This document shows, one piece after another, positions 27,401 to 35,740 of a stretch of DNA of 61,977 nt. The stretch is taken from assembly GCF_000764655.1 (NCBI RefSeq), contig NZ_JRGL01000093.1, positions 1 through 61,977 on the forward strand. Reading direction: 5' to 3'. Under the pieces are notes generated by a model. The model saw nothing but the letters and a program-made list of their open reading frames with translations. It did no database searches and was not told the origin of the DNA. A program made the position numbers and the translations under genes. Numbering within the stretch: position 1 is the stretch's first letter; every line of letters begins with the position of its first letter. The stretch is from Aeromonas aquatica. GTDB lineage: Bacteria > Pseudomonadota > Gammaproteobacteria > Enterobacterales > Aeromonadaceae.

Positions 27401-28467
27401 ACGGTGCGAGCGCAGGTGCGGATCTGGATCCCGCCATCGACGGCCTGGTGGTGATGATCAACGCCACCAACGCACCCCAGAGCATTGGCGATTTCCGTGA
27501 CGGCAACGATCAGCCCATCGATCTTTCCGGCATGGTGTTGAGCGGTGCTCACCACTCGAGCGACAGCATTGCCAGCGGCGCTGCCGTGGGCAACGGTGAG
27601 CTGACTCTGGGGGCCTGGTCTGCCGCTGTCTTCGTCAAACCGCAAGCCGGTGCCCAGGGCGCGGGTCTGCCGGTCGGCAAGAAGACGGACTTGAGCACCC
27701 TGCCACCCTTCGGTGACTCCGGCGTCTATCTGAAGGGCTTCCTCGGTGAATGGGGCGACGCCAACCAGTTGCACTTCACCACCAACTTCATGTACGAGTT
27801 CAGCACCGAAGTGACGGCCGACCAGCTGGGCACGACGGAAGTGAAGATCGCCGACGCCAGCTGGGGTCCGATCAACTACGGCAGCTGCAACGCCGGTGAC
27901 AAGTTGGCAGTGGGGACGCCGTTGACCCTCTGTGCTGGTGGTTCGACTGGCAACATCGGGCTGGATCTGGCCAAGGCCGGTACCTACAAGTTCGTCTTCA
28001 CCGCCATGAACAAGGACAAACCGACCTTGAGCGTCAGCTACACCGAGCCGGTGCAGCGCTGCAAGGTACTGGATACCGTTGCCGGTAATCCGCTTGGCTA
28101 CCCGATCTTTGTGCGTGGCAGCCTGAGTGACTGGAATGCCCAGCCGGCCTACCAGTTGAACTACAAGGGGATGGAGGGCAACCTTGCCGTCTATCAGGCC
28201 GCGTTCAACTACGCGGGCAGCTTTGACTTCAAGTTTGCCAACGATGACGGCAGCTGGAGCAAGCAGTTCTTCGTCAAGGATGCGGGCGGCAAGTTGATCG
28301 CGCTGGAGACCGAGCTGGCCTACCCGCTTCAGCATGGCGATGGCGGCATGGGCAACAACAGCATCACGTTGGCAGAGGGTCTGTGGAGCTTCCTGGTCAA
28401 GGTTGACCCAAGCAAGACATCCGGCGAAGTGGGCTCAGTCATAGTGCAGGAGTGCAGCGCCAAGTAA
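24406..28467 (+). CDS. pulA: Lipoprotein pullulanase, GH13
   Basis: Debranching enzyme that hydrolyses alpha-1,6 bonds in pullulan, glycogen and starch limit dextrins. The 1353-aa product has a lipoprotein signal with lipobox LLSGC. Pullulanase-associated and CBM-like N-terminal domains follow, then CBM48 (about 300-390, GAIVEGGNVTFRLWAPTAKS). The GH13 barrel carries all four motifs: DVVYNH (Asp608), FRFDLMG (nucleophile Asp682), YGEGWNF (acid/base Glu711) and KHDNQT (Asp842). A beta-sandwich C-terminus and two extra modules of about 110 aa each (from about 1110 on) end the protein. It is larger than Klebsiella PulA (about 1100). Type II secretion is likely by family. ATG 24412 is an alternative start. 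Confidence 0.92.
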   Translation: MDMKKTKVALVTASLLALLSGCNDNSSSATTPTPQDEPVARLPNVQPPAEQLVAGPNEAVIALVDTQTSAARGVDGPFAGHSMHLWNNDACNSTADSGLNASWDDKSKTPSAADSFGPSWVVPLSKMEGCINFIARNGDLANLTGSDMKVVFSDHPDRTVAIVAGKNEIFGSRAEAFTAAFGVAGASAHLIDGNTLIWQGGKDKPHVRLYYTDSGTITANSEGVFDFPYLKLTPTSLTAEQQAKYPHLKDAAAFALPSGKDLKPLLKGELVAIGTDQSGILQGATLVQSAGALDAVYAEAATKLSYGAIVEGGNVTFRLWAPTAKSVKLALFDEQHKSLGERAMTQDEASGSWSLQGGADLVGKYYRYDIQVYHPLSRKLESYQVTDPYSLSLAMNSEFSQVVDLNDPALKPAGWDSLKAPHSQANPADIVIYEAHVRDLTGNDESTPPEHRGKFLGLTDSDSVPVTHLKALAKSGVSHLHLLPVFDIATINEDPAKVANIGDDFSKLCEVNPEVKNSRFASHCGGGETIETVLADLQGSDSKESPVVQELYGYLRGVDSFNWGYDPFHYTTPEGSYATNAEGTTRIKEFREMVQAIKQDIGMNVVMDVVYNHTNEAGLGPKSVLDKIVPWYYQRLNPETGSVENSTCCSNTAPEHAMFAKLMDDSLVTWARDYKVDAFRFDLMGHHPKDQMVQALAEVKKVNPEMYFYGEGWNFGEVQDDKRFVQAIQKHLGGTGIGSFSDRLRDAVRGGSPFDGGEAIRKTQGFGNGAYVDPNEVNGVDLDTALHQSDLVRLGMAGNLKEFVLTDKDGIPKKGVDIDYNGQPAGYAQDPTEVQNYVDKHDNQTLFDNLAYKAPAGADLVRMQGVSLATAMLGQGIPFTHAGVELLRSKSMERDSYDSGDWYNRVDYSLGDNNFDKGLPRKDKDGDNYPLIEQVLGQHAKPGAAEMERMVGFYQELAELRQSSRLLRLGSGAEVIKRVDFRNTGPDQVPGLIVMSVDDGASAGADLDPAIDGLVVMINATNAPQSIGDFRDGNDQPIDLSGMVLSGAHHSSDSIASGAAVGNGELTLGAWSAAVFVKPQAGAQGAGLPVGKKTDLSTLPPFGDSGVYLKGFLGEWGDANQLHFTTNFMYEFSTEVTADQLGTTEVKIADASWGPINYGSCNAGDKLAVGTPLTLCAGGSTGNIGLDLAKAGTYKFVFTAMNKDKPTLSVSYTEPVQRCKVLDTVAGNPLGYPIFVRGSLSDWNAQPAYQLNYKGMEGNLAVYQAAFNYAGSFDFKFANDDGSWSKQFFVKDAGGKLIALETELAYPLQHGDGGMGNNSITLAEGLWSFLVKVDPSKTSGEVGSVIVQECSAK

Positions 28468-28554
28468 GCAAACCCATCGAGTCCGGGGCTGGCTCGGCAG
28501 CCCCGGGTTGAATTCCACCTCGCCAAGGGTGGGATAACCCCGAGAGAGTAAGCA

Positions 28555-28588
28555 AAGCGCGACTGCCAGAGAGCAGCCGCGCTTTTTC
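28555..28588 (+). terminator. pulA terminator
   Basis: Stem AAGCGCG(A)CTGC / GCAG(C)CGCGCTT with one mismatch, followed by TTTCTTTG. Confidence 0.8.
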
Positions 28589-28617
28589 TTTGCAGGTATG
28601 GGGGGGAGGGAAGAGAC

Positions 28618-28643
28618 AAGCCGTCACCCCGGGGTGACGGCTT
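28618..28643 (-). terminator. Hairpin after zntA
   Basis: Perfect 26-bp palindrome, AAGCCGTCACCCC followed by its complement with no spacer. It lies 19 bases beyond the zntA stop. The minus-strand tail TGTCTCTTCCC is only moderately T-rich. Confidence 0.6.
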
Positions 28644-28661
28644 TGTGTTGCTGGCTGAACC

Positions 28662-31121
28662 TCAGCGCTTGCGCAGCAGGCGCAGGGCGTTGGCGGTGAC
28701 CAGGGCGGTGGCGCCGGTATCGGCCAGCACGGCTATCCACAGACCTGTGATGCCGAGCAGGCTGGTGACCAGGAAGATGGCCTTGAGCCCCAGCGCCAGC
28801 GCTATGTTCTGGTGGATGTTGGCGAGCGCCGCGCGGGAGAGCCGGATCATGGCGGCAATGCCGCCGAGCTGGTTGTGGGTCAGGGCCGCATCAGCGGTCT
28901 CCAGCGCCACGTCGGTGCCACCGCCCATGGCGATGCCGATGCTGGCCCGCTTCATGGCGGGGGCGTCGTTGATACCATCCCCTATCATGGCCACCTTGCG
29001 GTGCTCGGCCAGCTTGGCGATCTCCTCCACCTTGCCCTCCGGCAGCAGGCTGGCGCGCCAACCCATGCCGAGCTCGGTGGCGATGGCCTCGGCGGCGCGG
29101 GGGTTGTCCCCGGTCAGCATGATGCTCTGCAGCCCGAGGCTGTGGAGTTCTTGCAGCGCCGCCGCGGCCTCTGGCCGGATCTGGTCGCGCAGCGCCAGCA
29201 GGGCGGCTGGTGCGGCACCGGCTTGTACCAGCACCACCACCGTCTTGCCCTGTGCCTCAAGGCGGCTGACTCGCTGGTTGATGGCCTCATCAAGGCTCGG
29301 GATCCGGCTCGGTGCCAGCAGTTGCCAGAGGGCGCCGTCGATGCGTCCCTCCACCCCCATGCCCGGCAGGGCGCGCAGATCCCGGGCCTCGGCCAGACGC
29401 AATCCCTGCTCCTTGGCTGCGGCGACTACGGCGCGGGCCAGGGGATGGTGGGAGCCCTGCTCTATGGCGGCGGCCAGGGCCAGCAGTTCGGCCTCCGGTC
29501 GGCCATCCAGGCTTGTCAGCTCGGTCAGCTGGGGCTTGCCCAGGGTCAGGGTGCCTGTCTTGTCAAAGGCGACTGTGTCGACATGGGCCAGCCGTTCCAG
29601 CGCGGCGCCCCCCTTGATCAGGGCTCCTTGTCGGGTCGCCGCCGCCAGGGCCGAGGTGACCGCCGCCGGGGTGGAGATCACTAGGGCGCAGGGGCAGCCG
29701 ATGAGCAGCAGCGCCAGGGCGCGGTAGATCCACTCATCCCAGCTCTGGCCGAAGGCGAGCGGCGGTACCAGCATCACCAGCAGGGCGACCAGCATCATGG
29801 CCGGGGTGTACCAGCGGCTGAAGCGGTCGATGAAGCGCTCTATGGGCGCGCGCTGGCTCTCGGCCTCCTCGATGAGGTGCAGGATGCGGTCGATGGCGTT
29901 GTTGCCGGGCTCGGAGACTACCTCGAGACGCAGCACTCTATCCGCCGCCAGACTGCCGGCGGCCACCTTGTCTCCCTGGCGGCGCTCCACCGGGATGGAT
30001 TCACCGGTCAGGGCGCTCTCATCAAAGGCCCCGAGGGCGTCCAGCAGGCGGGCATCCGCCGGCAGGCGGGCGCCGGGGGCTATTTCTATGATGTCGCCGG
30101 GGCGCAGCTCGTCGGCCGCGACCTCCTCCCGTACTTCACTCTGTGCCTGACCTTGTAGAACAGTGCGGATGCGCAGCGCCTTGTCGGGCACCAGCGCCAT
30201 CAGGGCGGTGACCCCGGCGCGGGCGCGGCCGGCGGCATAGGCCTCCAGGTGCTCCCCCAGCATGAACAGCAGCAGCACCATGGCCGCCTCGGCGGTCTCG
30301 CCGAGGAAGAGGGCGCCGAGCGCCGCCACCGTCATCAGGGTCTCGATGGCGAAGGGAGAGCCGCTCTTGGTCAGGGCCCAGGCCTTGCGGGCGACGGGCC
30401 AGAGCCCCCAAAGTGTCGCCAGGGTAAAGAGCGGCTGGCCGAACTGGGCCGGCAGCAGGGCCGCCACCAACATCAGGGCGGCCAGCGATAGGGGCTGCCA
30501 GTATTTGCCAAGCAGCGTCAGCCAGGGGCTACGCGGCTGGCCGTCGGCCGCCTTGCCCCCGGTCTCCCCCTTGAGCCGGAAGCCAGCGGCCAGCACGGCC
30601 GCGGTGATGGGGTCGGGGGAGAGGCCGGGGGCGAGATCCACCACCAGCTTCTCGGTGGCAAACAGCACCCGCGCCTGCTGCACGCCAGGGACCCGGCTGA
30701 CGGCGGTCTCTATCTTGCGGGCGCAACTGGGGCAATCCATCCCCAGCACCTGCCAGCTGTGGCGGCTGACGTTCTGCTCTGGCTCGTGCAAAGGGGCGCG
30801 CTCGTCGGGAGCCTCGTCATGGTCATGATGGCCGTGTGCATCTTGATGCCCATGATCATGGGCGTGGTCGGGGGCCTGAGGCTGATCGCTGCAACAGGCC
30901 CGGTCGCTGCAACTCCCTCTGGGGGGCTCTTCATCTCCTGGCGGGTCGTTCTCGCCATGCGCCTGGTGGTCATGGGGGGCCTGGTTGGTGCTGCCAGTGA
31001 CGGGCGCCGCATTGTCGCAGCAGTGACTGTCGTGGCTGTGCTCGGCTTGAGGCGTGGCTGCCTTGCTGACCGCCTTGATGGGGGCGGCCTGTGAATGGTT
31101 GCAGCAGGTTTTGCTCATCAT
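28662..31121 (-). CDS. zntA: Zn/Cd/Pb-exporting P-type ATPase ZntA
   Basis: P1B-type ATPase pumping soft divalent cations out of the cytoplasm. The 819-aa product is about 90 residues longer than E. coli ZntA (732). The extra length is an N-terminal tail (residues 1-120) rich in Cys/His/Asp pairs (TCCNH, HDSHCCD, CSDRACCSD, HAHDHGHQDAHGHHDHD). It is followed by an HMA domain (GMDCPSCARK). The transmembrane CPC (IGCPCALVIS), phosphorylation DKTGTLT, TGES and GDGINDAPA motifs are intact. CPC plus the Asp near the C-terminus (VLADTGATALV) indicate the Zn/Cd/Pb class. The start may be 31121 or 31118. The promoter is MerR-type. Confidence 0.9.
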   Translation of the reverse strand: MMSKTCCNHSQAAPIKAVSKAATPQAEHSHDSHCCDNAAPVTGSTNQAPHDHQAHGENDPPGDEEPPRGSCSDRACCSDQPQAPDHAHDHGHQDAHGHHDHDEAPDERAPLHEPEQNVSRHSWQVLGMDCPSCARKIETAVSRVPGVQQARVLFATEKLVVDLAPGLSPDPITAAVLAAGFRLKGETGGKAADGQPRSPWLTLLGKYWQPLSLAALMLVAALLPAQFGQPLFTLATLWGLWPVARKAWALTKSGSPFAIETLMTVAALGALFLGETAEAAMVLLLFMLGEHLEAYAAGRARAGVTALMALVPDKALRIRTVLQGQAQSEVREEVAADELRPGDIIEIAPGARLPADARLLDALGAFDESALTGESIPVERRQGDKVAAGSLAADRVLRLEVVSEPGNNAIDRILHLIEEAESQRAPIERFIDRFSRWYTPAMMLVALLVMLVPPLAFGQSWDEWIYRALALLLIGCPCALVISTPAAVTSALAAATRQGALIKGGAALERLAHVDTVAFDKTGTLTLGKPQLTELTSLDGRPEAELLALAAAIEQGSHHPLARAVVAAAKEQGLRLAEARDLRALPGMGVEGRIDGALWQLLAPSRIPSLDEAINQRVSRLEAQGKTVVVLVQAGAAPAALLALRDQIRPEAAAALQELHSLGLQSIMLTGDNPRAAEAIATELGMGWRASLLPEGKVEEIAKLAEHRKVAMIGDGINDAPAMKRASIGIAMGGGTDVALETADAALTHNQLGGIAAMIRLSRAALANIHQNIALALGLKAIFLVTSLLGITGLWIAVLADTGATALVTANALRLLRKR

Positions 31122-31174
31122 ATATCCCTCTTGAACGGATCCCGCCGGTGCGAAACCCTGGATGATTGAGCCGA

Positions 31175-31205
31175 GTGTAAACCTTGGTGTTTAGTCCAAG
31201 GTCAA
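31175..31205 (-). promoter_or_regulatory. MerR-family (ZntR-like) promoter of zntA
   Basis: On the minus strand, -35 TTGACC (31205-31200) and -10 TTACAC (31180-31175) are separated by 19 bp. The spacer is occupied by the dyad ACCTTGG-N8-CCAAGGT (31181-31202). An overlong spacer filled by a dyad is the hallmark of promoters twisted open by MerR-family activators such as ZntR, CadR or PbrR. The start site would be about 45-50 bases before zntA. No MerR-type gene is present in the window. Confidence 0.85.
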
Positions 31206-31349
31206 GCCTGTTCTCCTCTTCTCTTTTCACCGGGCAGGATTGGTCGGTGCAGCCGAGGGATAAATCCCTCTTGTTGGCGGGTGTTTGTCCCCGCCGGCAG
31301 CGCCTATACTGGGAACCCTGATCCTCCCTCGATAATCAAGGACACAACA

Positions 31350-31850
31350 ATGAGCAATACCGTCACCCTGCAAGGCAACCCCGTCTCCGTTTCCGGCCAT
31401 TTCCCCGTTGCCGGTGAGCAGGCCAAGCCTTTCTCCCTGGTTGCCAAGGATCTGTCTGACGTGACCCTGGCGGCCTACGCCGGTCAGCGCAAGATCCTGA
31501 ACATCTTCCCGAGCGTCGATACGCCGACCTGCGCTACTTCCGTGCGCAAGTTCAACGAGCAGGCCAGCGCCCTGAACAACGCCGTTGTGCTGTGCATCTC
31601 CGCCGATCTGCCGTTCGCCCAGTCCCGCTTCTGCGGCGCCGAAGGCCTGGACAAGGTCGTGAGCCTGTCCACCCTGCGTGGCGTCTCCTTCCTGCAGGAT
31701 TACGGCGTGGCCTTCTCCTCCGGCCCGCTGGTTGGCCTGGCCGCCCGTGCCATCGTCGTGCTGGACGAGCACAACAAGGTGCTGCACAGCGAGCTGGTAG
31801 CCGAAGTCGCCGACGAGCCGAACTACGCCGCCGCCCTGGCCGTGCTGTAA
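31350..31850 (+). CDS. tpx: Thiol peroxidase Tpx
   Basis: Atypical 2-Cys peroxiredoxin reducing H2O2 and lipid hydroperoxides with thioredoxin. The start at 31350 ([14 protein letters not shown]) has AAGGA upstream and gives 166 aa, the family length. The peroxidatic Cys61 is in [14 protein letters not shown] and the resolving Cys95 is in SRFCGAEG, the same positions as in E. coli Tpx. Active-site Thr and Arg are conserved. It is monocistronic with a strong terminator. Confidence 0.95.
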   Translation: MSNTVTLQGNPVSVSGHFPVAGEQAKPFSLVAKDLSDVTLAAYAGQRKILNIFPSVDTPTCATSVRKFNEQASALNNAVVLCISADLPFAQSRFCGAEGLDKVVSLSTLRGVSFLQDYGVAFSSGPLVGLAARAIVVLDEHNKVLHSELVAEVADEPNYAAALAVL

Positions 31851-31871
31851 TCTCGTTAGCCTGATTGCCCG

Positions 31872-31912
31872 ACGGCCTGCCCTGTTTCAACACAGGCGCA
31901 GGCCGTTTTTAT
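31872..31912 (+). terminator. tpx terminator
   Basis: Long stem ACGGCCTGC / GCAGGCCGT extended by CCTG / CAGG, followed by TTTTATTT. Confidence 0.85.
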
Positions 31913-32060
31913 TTCTGGCGCGGGGAGTTAGCCCCCGTTTCTTTATCTAGCCCCCACGACCCCTGGCGGCGCCGGAGTCGGCACCATCCTTTTACTTATC
32001 AGGGCAGTCTGGCTAGACTTCGCCTCCCACTTCTTCATTCAGCCGATGCCTGCCTAGCCC

Positions 32061-33281
32061 ATGACCTTTAACGAACTCGCCCTCGATCCCGCCCTGCTGG
32101 CCGCCCTGCCTGCCGACTTGCATACCCCGACCCGCATCCAGCAATTAGCCATTCCGGCGGCGCTGGCGGGGCAGGATCTGCTGGCGCTGGCCCAGACCGG
32201 CAGCGGCAAGACCCTGGCGTTCGGTCTGCCGTTGCTGCAACGGCTGGACTCGACCTCCGATCGGGTGCAGGGACTGGTGTTGGTGCCGACCCGCGAGCTG
32301 GTCACCCAGGTGAGCGCCGCGCTGCAGGGCGGTGCCGAGGCGTTGGGGCTGCGTGTCCTGGCCCTGTGTGGCGGGGTGGCTCAGGAGCAGCAACAGGCCG
32401 AGCTGGCGCTGGGGCCGCAGCTGCTGGTGGCGACCCCGGGGCGGCTGCGCGACTTGCTGGCCCAGCGCTTGCTGGGGTTGAGCAACCTGCGTGCGCTGGT
32501 GCTGGATGAGGCGGATCGCCTGCTGGAGATGGGCTTCTGGCCCGACATCCAGTGGCTGATGAACGCCATGCCTGCCGAGCGGCAGAATCTGCTATTCTCC
32601 GCCACCCTGCCAACCGAGCTGGAGAGCCTGGCCACCGGTCTGCTGACGAACCCGATGCGCATCGAGGCGGATCCGCTCAACGGCCTGGTGAGCGAGATCG
32701 AGGAGCGGCTCTATCTGGTCAACAAGAGCGGCAAGGTGCCGGCGCTCATCGGCTTGCTCAAGGAGCAGGATTGGCCTCAGGTGCTGGTGTTTATCAGCGC
32801 CAGGGACGATGCCGACGGCGTGGCCAGGAAGCTCGCCAAGGCGGGTATAGCGGTGGCGGCCCTGCATGGGGACAAGGATCAGGCTGTGCGGGAGCAGGCG
32901 CTTGCCGACTTCAAGGCGGGCAAGGTGCGGGTGCTGGTGGCCACGGATCTGATGGCGCGTGGCATCCATGTGGAGGCGCTGCCCGTGGTGATCAACCTGG
33001 ACCTGCCCGCCAGCGCCCCCGTCTATGTGCATCGCATCGGCCGCACCGCCCGCGCAGGGCGCAAGGGTCTCGCCATGTCCCTGGTCTGCCACGGTGAGGC
33101 CGAGACCCTCGCCGCCATCCGCACCCTGACCGGCCGTGAGCTGGCGCTGGCCGAACTGGCCGGCTTCCCGGTGACCGACCAGCCCGCCAGCGGGGAGGGC
33201 AAGCGCGCCCCCAGAGACAAGCAGGCGAATCGCCGCACCGCCAACAAGCGCAGCGTCAAGCAGTTCAAGGGCAAGGTGTGA
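32061..33281 (+). CDS. DEAD-box RNA helicase, RhlE-like
   Basis: ATP-dependent RNA helicase of 406 aa. Motifs in order are the Q motif (PTRIQQLAIP), AQTGSGKT (I), PTREL (Ia), TPGR (Ib), DEAD (II), SAT (III), IHVE-DLMARG (V) and HRIGRTARAG (VI). A basic tail (GEGKRAPRDKQANRRTANKR) suggests RNA contact. It is close in size to RhlE/SrmB-type helicases with a short C-terminus; which subgroup it belongs to cannot be settled here. The SD is weak. It is monocistronic. Confidence 0.93.
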   Translation: MTFNELALDPALLAALPADLHTPTRIQQLAIPAALAGQDLLALAQTGSGKTLAFGLPLLQRLDSTSDRVQGLVLVPTRELVTQVSAALQGGAEALGLRVLALCGGVAQEQQQAELALGPQLLVATPGRLRDLLAQRLLGLSNLRALVLDEADRLLEMGFWPDIQWLMNAMPAERQNLLFSATLPTELESLATGLLTNPMRIEADPLNGLVSEIEERLYLVNKSGKVPALIGLLKEQDWPQVLVFISARDDADGVARKLAKAGIAVAALHGDKDQAVREQALADFKAGKVRVLVATDLMARGIHVEALPVVINLDLPASAPVYVHRIGRTARAGRKGLAMSLVCHGEAETLAAIRTLTGRELALAELAGFPVTDQPASGEGKRAPRDKQANRRTANKRSVKQFKGKV

Positions 33282-33381
33282 TGCCGCTCGCCGCCGCCTG
33301 AGATCGCGCCTCCCAGCTGGTCAGTATCAAAGGACGCCTGTTTCGCTATGCTGCATGGGTGAAATCATGGAGGGATAAGCG

Positions 33382-34875
33382 ATGACGACTTTGGTAATGG
33401 GCCCCCTGCTGGGGCTAGAATCGGACACACAATACAGCATCTGTTTTCTGGCGGGGGCGGACTGCAAGGCGGCTGACGTCAGAGTCAATGGCAAGCTGCT
33501 GGCCGCCAGCAAGCAGGCGGATACCCCCAAAGGCGGCTTCTGGCGAGCGCTCTGGTCGGCCCCCGCCAAGGCCAAGACCAGCACCATCGGCTACGAGATC
33601 CTGCTGGATGGGGTGCCCGCCCAGGATCTGGCCGGGGCTGAGCAGTGGCAGTTTCATCTGCCGGGCCTGAAAGATCAGGTGCTGATTGGCTATGCCTCCT
33701 GCAACGGTTTCTCCGACTTCAAGCTGCTCACCTCCACCCCCCAGCCCTACGCCATGTGGGACAAGCTTGCCGCCGAACACCAGGCGCATCCCTTCTCCTT
33801 GCTGCTGATGGGCGGGGATCAGGTCTATGCCGATTCCCTCTGGACCACGGTGCCGACCCTGAAAGCCTGGAACGAGCTGGACCGGGCCGAGAAGGTCAAA
33901 CGCAAGGCGACCCGCACCATGGAGGAGCAGCTCGACCGCTTCTATTGCGAGCTCTACTGCAAGCAGTGGGGCCGCCCCGAGGTGGCGCGCATGCTGGCCC
34001 GGGTGCCGAGCGCCATGATGTGGGACGATCACGACATCTTCGATGGCTGGGGCAGCTATCCCGCCGACTTGCAGGGCTGCGAGGTCTATCAGGCCATCTA
34101 TGCCGCCGCCGCCAAGTATTTCCGGCTGTTCCAGCTGCGCTCCGGCGCCAATGGATCCTTGCTGGATCCGGCGAACCTGAGTCACCACTCCTGGCGGCTG
34201 ACCTTTAGGGGCTATCAGATCCTGGCGCTGGACAACAGGGCGACCCGCAGCCAGAGCCAGGTGATGAGCCGGGGGCAGTGGGATCAGGTCAATACAGCGC
34301 TGGCCGCTTGCAGCGAGGGGCACCTGCTGGTGATGGCGGGGGTGCCGGTGGTCTATCGAGACTTCTCCTTCACCGAGGCGGCGCTGGATGCCACCCCCTG
34401 GGAGGAGGAGCTGACCGACGATCTCAAGGATCACTGGCGCGCCAAGGCCCACGAGGGGGAGCGGGCCCGTCTCATCATGCGGCTGCTGGACAACGCCCAG
34501 CAGCGGCGCAAGGCCGACAAGGGCGCCTCGAGGACCCTGATCCTGTCGGGGGATGTGCACGTGGGTTGTCTCGGGGTCATCCAGGACAGGCGGGTGGGCA
34601 AGGGAGTGATGAATGTGCACCAGCTGGTCTCCTCCGGCATAGTGCATCCCTGCCCGACCCAGTTCCAGTGGATGGGGATCCTCGCCATGACCAACGATGA
34701 GCCCGAGTACCTCGACGAGAGCCGGCTGATCCGCACCGAGCTGATCAAGCCGTTTGGCGCCACCCTCTACCTGCGTACCCGCAACTTCGCCACCCTGCAG
34801 ATGGGCAGCGATGACAAGCTGTGGGCCAACTGGCATTGCGAGAACGGTCTGGCGGCCAGCTACCCGCTGGCCTGA
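33382..34875 (+). CDS. PhoD-like metallophosphatase
   Basis: Member of the alkaline phosphatase D / PhoD-like metallophosphatase superfamily, 497 aa. Metal-site motifs are MGGDQVYAD (about residue 148), MWDDHDIFDGWGSY (about 214) and LSGDVHVG (about 390). No signal peptide or Tat motif (RRxFLK) is present, so it is probably cytoplasmic, unlike Bacillus PhoD. An N-terminal beta domain (residues 1-105) precedes the catalytic part. The substrate is unknown. AGGGA lies upstream of the ATG, and the gene ends in a strong bidirectional hairpin. Confidence 0.85.
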   Translation: MTTLVMGPLLGLESDTQYSICFLAGADCKAADVRVNGKLLAASKQADTPKGGFWRALWSAPAKAKTSTIGYEILLDGVPAQDLAGAEQWQFHLPGLKDQVLIGYASCNGFSDFKLLTSTPQPYAMWDKLAAEHQAHPFSLLLMGGDQVYADSLWTTVPTLKAWNELDRAEKVKRKATRTMEEQLDRFYCELYCKQWGRPEVARMLARVPSAMMWDDHDIFDGWGSYPADLQGCEVYQAIYAAAAKYFRLFQLRSGANGSLLDPANLSHHSWRLTFRGYQILALDNRATRSQSQVMSRGQWDQVNTALAACSEGHLLVMAGVPVVYRDFSFTEAALDATPWEEELTDDLKDHWRAKAHEGERARLIMRLLDNAQQRRKADKGASRTLILSGDVHVGCLGVIQDRRVGKGVMNVHQLVSSGIVHPCPTQFQWMGILAMTNDEPEYLDESRLIRTELIKPFGATLYLRTRNFATLQMGSDDKLWANWHCENGLAASYPLA

Positions 34876-34888
34876 GGCGATTGAGCAA

Positions 34889-34916
34889 GAAAAGGGCCCA
34901 TAGCGGGCCCTTTTTC
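34889..34916. terminator. Bidirectional terminator
   Basis: AAAGGGCCC-ATAGC-GGGCCCTTT with T/A runs on both sides serves the PhoD-like gene (plus) and the chaperone-like gene (minus). Confidence 0.85.
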
Positions 34917-34954
34917 GTGTCTGCTGCGTGCCGGACCGTGATGTCAGCCTGGCG

Positions 34955-35740
34955 TCAATCCGTTCGGGGCCTGCCCTGCTCCTGGACGAAGAAGTCGCGC
35001 CTGAACTGGCCAAGCACCTGCTCCCTGTGCTGCTGCCAGCGCTCGTCGTCCATGGCCCCCTGGCTGGCCGCGAGTTGCTGTTCCAGCTCGGCCAGCTGCA
35101 GCTGATAGCGGCTGCGTTGATCCAGCTGCTGCTGGCGCGCCCCGGCGAAGGCCAGGCTGGCCTCGGCCCGCCCGGCGGGCAGGAAGTGGCGCACCAGGGT
35201 CTCCAGCTCCTCGTCCCCCCACAGCTGACGCGCCTGCTGCAGGCGGGCGTCCGGATTGAACAGATCCGCCGCCAGATCCGGGTATTGCGCCGCCCACTTG
35301 TCCTGCAGCCGGGTCAGGGCGGCCAGTCGCTCGGCCAGGGTCAGCTGTTCGCCATCGCTGGCCAGCTGCGCCAGCGCCTCGGCGTAGCGCCCCTGCAACA
35401 GGGTCAGGCTCTCCCCCTCGCTCAGCCACTGCGACTCCACGCCACCCAGATTGGCCAGCCGCTCGGTCAGCGGCTGGTCGCTGTCGCTGATCTCGCCGGC
35501 GAGCTGCTGGCTCATCCCCTCCGGCATGGCGCGCCAGCTCTGGGGTGCCTTGGTGGCGCCAGTGGCCGCGGTGGCGTCATGTGCGGCGGCCCCCGTCTGA
35601 ACGGGCTGCGGCGGGCTGGCACTCGCCGGCGTCCCTGCTTGGGAGGCTGCCGCCGCCGATCCGGACTCATCCTGCCGGCCGAGCGTGAGCAGCAACAGCG
35701 AGAGGACCGCCAGGGCCAGGATCCCGTGGCGGCGTTTCAT
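34955..35740 (-). CDS. Lipase-chaperone-like exported protein
   Basis: The 261-aa product has an N-terminal hydrophobic segment (MKRRHGILALAVLSLLLLTL), an Ala/Pro-rich linker (about 25-65) and an almost wholly helical, Gln/Leu/Arg-rich remainder. This is the layout of lipase-specific foldases (Lif/LipB): inner-membrane anchor, flexible linker and helical periplasmic clamp. The C-terminus (RRDFFVQEQGR) resembles the FxxxExxR end of Lif proteins. The diagnostic RxxFDY motif is absent, so the assignment is tentative. Its ATG overlaps the sphingomyelinase stop (ATGA), so it is translated with that secreted enzyme and may help fold it. Confidence 0.5.
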   Translation of the reverse strand: MKRRHGILALAVLSLLLLTLGRQDESGSAAAASQAGTPASASPPQPVQTGAAAHDATAATGATKAPQSWRAMPEGMSQQLAGEISDSDQPLTERLANLGGVESQWLSEGESLTLLQGRYAEALAQLASDGEQLTLAERLAALTRLQDKWAAQYPDLAADLFNPDARLQQARQLWGDEELETLVRHFLPAGRAEASLAFAGARQQQLDQRSRYQLQLAELEQQLAASQGAMDDERWQQHREQVLGQFRRDFFVQEQGRPRTD

